Below are positions 4,807 through 7,078 of a stretch of DNA of 7,078 bases, piece after piece. Under the pieces are notes generated by a model, which was given only the letters and a program-made list of their open reading frames with translations, made no database searches and was not told where the DNA came from. The number at the start of each line of letters is the position of its first letter. The stretch's first letter is position 1. Made by a program: the position numbers and the translations under genes. Source of the DNA: JACPLA01 sp035291905. GTDB taxonomy: Bacteria; Bacteroidota; Ignavibacteria; UBA10030. The stretch lies in contig DATDRF010000057.1 of assembly GCA_035291905.1 (NCBI GenBank), positions 1 to 7,078 on the forward strand, in the 5' to 3' direction.

Positions 4807-5949
4807 TCAGTTTCTCATTGTCTCGAGATGTGAATTGAGGAGCATGGAGAGCTTCTTCGATTTCAGGTCGAAGATCTTGGCCACGGCAATGTTGGTGCAT
4901 GTGCCCTGATAGGTGCACACTCCCACCGCCAGTCCGCGGTTCTGCTGAAGCGCCTGAGATACTCCCAGGGAGGCCGCTTCGAGCAGGTACGGCAAGAGAG
5001 CGTTGGTCAGGCCGACGGTCGCTGTTCGGGGAACCGCTGCCGTCATGTTAGGAACGCAGTAATGAACAACTCCGTGTCGGGTAAAGACCGGATCGTCGAG
5101 GGTTGTCGGATGGCTGGTTTCGATGCACCCTCCCTGGTCAATGGAAATGTCGATGATGACCGATCCCATTTTCATCCTCTTCACCATCGTTTCGGAGACC
5201 AGGTGGGGAGTGCGTTCGCCTTTAAGGAGGACCGCGCCGATAACAACATCGGCGAACTGGATATTGCGTTCGACATTGTACGCAGTGGCCGTGGCGGTGT
5301 TGACTTTCACCGGAAACGAATTGTGAAGGTCACGAAGGCGCAAGAGGTCGTTGTCGAGAACTGTAACTTCCGCACCGAGGCCCAGAGCGACCCGTGCTGC
5401 GGTCTTTCCAACAGTGCCGGCGCCGAGAATCACCACCGACGCAGGAGCCACGCCCGGAATATTACCAAGCAGAATGCCGCGGCCGCCCTGCTTCGATTGG
5501 AGGAAGTGCCCTGCAACTTGAATGGACAACTGGCCCGCTATCTCGCTCATGATCTGAAGGACGGCCAGCTCCTTGCGGTCGTTTTCGATCAGCTCGTATG
5601 CCACGGAGGTGACTCCGCGACTCAGGAGTGTCTCGAGTACCTTCTTTTGGGAAACGGCGAGGTGAAGGAACGAAAAGATCGACTGGCCTTTACCGAGCAG
5701 CGCCAGCTCTAATTCGTTCGGAGGAGAAATCTTGAGGACGATCTCACTTCGGTTGATGATCTCCTGTCCGCTGTAGCTGATGATTGCTCCTGCTTTCTGA
5801 TACTCTTCATCCGGGAAAAGGATTTGAAGCCCGGCTTCGTGCTGCACGTACACAGAATGTCCGGCGGAAACGAGTGCCTGAACACCGGCAGGAGTTAATG
5901 CGACGCGCCGTTCGGCGGGCGATTGTTCTTTAAGGACTCCGATAGTCAC
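4807..5949 (-). CDS. ald: Alanine dehydrogenase (NAD-dependent)
   Basis: The 380-residue product catalyses reversible oxidative deamination of L-alanine to pyruvate and ammonium with NAD. The residues known from characterised Ald enzymes are in place: Arg15 and Lys73 for pyruvate binding, His96 in F-L-H-L-A, and Asp271 in I-D-Q-G-G-C. The Rossmann motif is G-A-G-T-V-G (176-181), with Asp199 at the end of the second strand favouring NAD over NADP. The stretch H-Y-C-V-P-N-M-T-A-A-V-P-R-T differs slightly from the usual A-N-M-P-G-A-V-P-R-T. The start is GTG at 5949: GGAGG (5959-5955) lies five bases upstream and the family's N-terminus begins exactly there. The frame stays open to an ATG at 6174, but those 75 extra residues have no family resemblance. 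It is the first gene of the six-gene cluster. The related transhydrogenase alpha subunit is less likely, given the Ald-specific DQGGC-ETS-PTT segment. Confidence 0.93.
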   Translation of the reverse strand: MTIGVLKEQSPAERRVALTPAGVQALVSAGHSVYVQHEAGLQILFPDEEYQKAGAIISYSGQEIINRSEIVLKISPPNELELALLGKGQSIFSFLHLAVSQKKVLETLLSRGVTSVAYELIENDRKELAVLQIMSEIAGQLSIQVAGHFLQSKQGGRGILLGNIPGVAPASVVILGAGTVGKTAARVALGLGAEVTVLDNDLLRLRDLHNSFPVKVNTATATAYNVERNIQFADVVIGAVLLKGERTPHLVSETMVKRMKMGSVIIDISIDQGGCIETSHPTTLDDPVFTRHGVVHYCVPNMTAAVPRTATVGLTNALLPYLLEAASLGVSQALQQNRGLAVGVCTYQGTCTNIAVAKIFDLKSKKLSMLLNSHLETMRN

Positions 5950-5959
5950 GGCAACCTCC
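5950..5959 (-). promoter_or_regulatory. Ribosome-binding site that fixes the ald start
   Basis: GGAGG on the minus strand (5959-5955) is followed by the five-base spacer TTGCC and then GTG. This strong site supports the GTG at 5949 over the more distant ATG at 6174. Confidence 0.8.
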
Positions 5960-5994
5960 AGAACTGTGCGATTTTTGCCACAAAAAAGGCAAGA

Positions 5995-6022
5995 AATATG
6001 CCACCAACGGAAGAGCGGGCAA
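5995..6022 (-). promoter_or_regulatory. Possible promoter of the ald cluster
   Basis: On the minus strand TTGCCC (6022-6017) and CATATT (6000-5995) are 16 bases apart. Each matches four of six positions of the sigma-70 type consensus. They would give a leader of roughly 40 bases. A small hairpin, TTGCC/GGCAA (5975-5979 with 5988-5992), would lie in that leader just before the ribosome-binding site. The match is modest and the organism's promoter consensus is not known. Confidence 0.3.
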
Positions 6023-6104
6023 TCGAGAATTAAGGGGATATCTTCGGGAGGGGAGGCGGAGTTTCTTAGAAGCGGGAAGGTGGAAATTCGCTGATTCCCA
6101 AAAG

Positions 6105-6156
6105 TGGCAACCCGGTGGCAACACCAATCCGCTGCTTCCATCCGTTGCCAAACCGG
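6105..6156. promoter_or_regulatory. TGGCAAC triplet and hairpin upstream of ald
   Basis: TGGCAAC occurs at 6105-6111 and 6116-6122 in direct orientation, with an 11-base period, and as its complement GTTGCCA at 6144-6150. The second and third copies extend into an inverted repeat, CCGGTGGCAAC (6112-6122) with GTTGCCAAACCGG (6144-6156), with a two-base bulge and a 21-base loop. The spacing of one helical turn between direct copies resembles an operator for a dimeric regulator. This is inference from pattern only. Confidence 0.35.
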
Positions 6157-6170
6157 TGAGGAACTCCTCA
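6157..6170. promoter_or_regulatory. 14-bp dyad, possible operator
   Basis: TGAGGA (6157-6162) and TCCTCA (6165-6170) form a perfect inverted repeat around a two-base centre. It directly follows the TGGCAAC hairpin in the spacer before ald. It is too short a loop for an RNA hairpin but fits a protein-binding dyad. No regulator is identified. Confidence 0.3.
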
Positions 6171-6200
6171 ACAACGGAACACCCGCGCCGTTGGAGGCTA

Positions 6201-6228
6201 ACCGCTGAAAGCTGATAGCTGACAGCTA
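6201..6228. repeat. Short AGCTGA tandem with TAGCTGACAGCTA palindrome
   Basis: The stretch holds three imperfect copies of a GCTGA-type unit (about 6204, 6211 and 6218). The last lies in a 13-bp palindrome, TAGCTG (6216-6221), A, CAGCTA (6223-6228). It lies 12 bases past the stop of the second Usp gene on the transcribed strand. It may be part of a transcript end or a dispersed repeat. No U-run is present. Confidence 0.4.
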
Positions 6229-6239
6229 CATCATGCTAC

Positions 6240-6740
6240 TCATGTCAAGTGCAGTCCTTCGGTGACGTCTTCCTGGGTCACATTGATGACCTCGCGGAAC
6301 TCATCCGGTTTCAGCGTCAGAACGGGGCACGTTGCAGTTCGTACGACTTTTTCGGCAACGCTTCCCATGAGTATGTGGCTGAGGCCGCTGCGTCCGTGCG
6401 TGCACATGACAATGAGATCGGCGTGGAGATCGGTTACCGAGGCAACAATCTCTTCGGCAGGCGATCCATGACGCACCTCGATACGCATGCTGTGTGTGAC
6501 CACATTGTGGTCGAGCAGCATGTGAGCGACAGCCGATTTCAAACGTTGGTCGATTTCTTTCCGGGACATCTGCTCGCGTTCCTTCTTGGAAATGCGCGCC
6601 GCAACATCTTCTTCTTCGGCAATGTGAAGAACAAGGATCTCTGCTCCAAAATGTTCCGCGATATCCTCCGCGTACTGAAGTGCCGTTACGGAAAAGACCG
6701 ACATGTCGATCGGAACCAGAATGCGTGTTGGGGCTTTCAT
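6240..6740 (-). CDS. Universal stress protein, UspA family (copy 2)
   Basis: This 166-residue single-domain Usp has the first strand ILVPIDMSVFS (residues 7-17) with Asp12. Its ATP-loop motif is C-T-H-G-(9 residues)-G-S (113-127), where the usual first glycine is cysteine. It is clearly paralogous to the Usp at 1398-1871. The two share E-I-L-V-L-H, T-H-G-R-S-G-L, L-M-G-S-x-A-E-x-V-V-R and P-V-L-T-x-K-P, and both end in a charged tail with ED and LHL. An insertion of charged residues (about 42-68) makes this copy slightly longer. The ATG at 6740 has GAAGG nine bases upstream. The gene follows the membrane protein at the right edge by 46 bases and precedes the ald cluster by 290 bases, so it may share a message with the upstream gene. 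Confidence 0.92.
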   Translation of the reverse strand: MKAPTRILVPIDMSVFSVTALQYAEDIAEHFGAEILVLHIAEEEDVAARISKKEREQMSRKEIDQRLKSAVAHMLLDHNVVTHSMRIEVRHGSPAEEIVASVTDLHADLIVMCTHGRSGLSHILMGSVAEKVVRTATCPVLTLKPDEFREVINVTQEDVTEGLHLT

Positions 6741-6759
6741 AAGGAAAAGCCTTCTTTCT

Positions 6760-6784
6760 GCCCTGCAATGATGGCGGTCAGGGC
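6760..6784. repeat. Six-bp inverted repeat between the edge gene and usp2
   Basis: GCCCTG (6760-6765) pairs with CAGGGC (6779-6784) across a 13-base loop. It begins just past the stop codon of the edge gene. There is no U-run after it on the minus strand, so if it acts at all it is a weak or factor-assisted stop. Confidence 0.3.
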
Positions 6785-6786
6785 CT

Positions 6787-7077
6787 TTACGCCTGTTCTA
6801 TCAATGTAGCTTCTTTTTTTGTTTTTGACCCGGACTCACCCCGTTGACCGTTGGTCTTGCGCAGCAGGATCGGCCGAACCGCACTGAGCGAATTCTGGAA
6901 CAAAGCCAGGCCAACGCCCCCCAGGAGGAATATTGCCGCAACCCAGACAAAACTCATGAACGGTTTGGAGCTTGCTTCCACCACGAGCATCTCGGGCCGT
7001 GACTGCACCGGTGCAGCGCCGGGCGCCGACACACCAAGCTCGATGGAAGATTTCTTCGTTTCCATGTCGATATTCAT
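6787..7077 (-). CDS. C-terminal part of a membrane protein, probably CcmF/CcsA-type cytochrome c assembly protein (partial)
   Basis: The 96 visible residues end at a TAA (6789-6787). A polar first half (S-S-I-E-L-G-V, then PEMLVVEASSKPFMSFVW) leads into one membrane segment at about residues 42-60 and a basic, cytoplasm-like tail. The run of a short periplasmic-type strand, then L-V-V-E, K-P-F-x-x-x-V-W and a final glycine-rich membrane helix is how CcmF-type heme-lyase proteins end. I therefore think this is the end of such a gene running off the right edge, with the ATG at 7077 being an internal methionine. If so, the product would help attach heme to c-type cytochromes at the outer face of the membrane. 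The alternative is a complete small single-pass membrane protein starting at Met1 or Met5. No start signal can be seen because only one base remains upstream. Confidence 0.55.
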   Translation of the reverse strand: MNIDMETKKSSIELGVSAPGAAPVQSRPEMLVVEASSKPFMSFVWVAAIFLLGGVGLALFQNSLSAVRPILLRKTNGQRGESGSKTKKEATLIEQA

Positions 7078-7078
7078 T

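Noticed and set aside
5062..5712. 216-residue plus-strand open frame
   Set aside because: Entirely antisense to alanine dehydrogenase, whose catalytic residues are all intact.
5950..6239. Riboswitch upstream of ald
   Set aside because: The hairpins seen do not match any riboswitch core I recognise, and the likely transcript leader is only about 45 bases.

Overview
This 7.1 kb window holds only minus-strand genes: eight complete ones, plus a cut-off gene at the right edge and a possible gene start at the left edge. Base composition is close to balanced and slightly GC-rich. Shine-Dalgarno sites are clear at several starts. The gene set (alanine dehydrogenase, a 4-hydroxybutyrate/acetate-type CoA-transferase, two UspA-type stress proteins, an OsmC-like peroxidase-family protein, an alkyltransferase-like repair protein, and what looks like the tail of a CcmF-type cytochrome c assembly protein) suggests an anaerobic or facultative Gram-negative-type bacterium with amino-acid/acid fermentation and c-type cytochromes. 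A Bacteroidota/Ignavibacteria-like or similar environmental lineage would fit, but the sequence alone does not settle the taxonomy.

Read in the direction of transcription (right to left): the tail of a membrane protein (7077-6787), universal stress protein 2 (6740-6240), a 290-bp spacer rich in small dyads, then a tightly packed six-gene cluster. The cluster is alanine dehydrogenase (GTG start at 5949), CoA-transferase (4803), a small protein with two identical four-cysteine modules (3475), a small helical protein (3138), a radical SAM protein of the COG0731 type (2835 or 2871) and universal stress protein 1 (1871). Gaps are 3, 11, 13, 6-42 and 22 bp, and one ribosome-binding site overlaps the preceding stop codon, so co-transcription is very likely. 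After a nested palindrome come osmC-like (1202), a CGCAGAG repeat cluster with a strong bulged hairpin, and the alkyltransferase-like gene (587), followed by a second diverged copy of the same repeat type.

The plausible metabolic logic is alanine to pyruvate plus NADH, with the CoA-transferase disposing of or activating short acids through acyl-CoA exchange. The stress proteins flank this cluster. The roles of the eight-cysteine protein, its helical neighbour and the radical SAM enzyme are unknown. They are the best candidates here for something undescribed.
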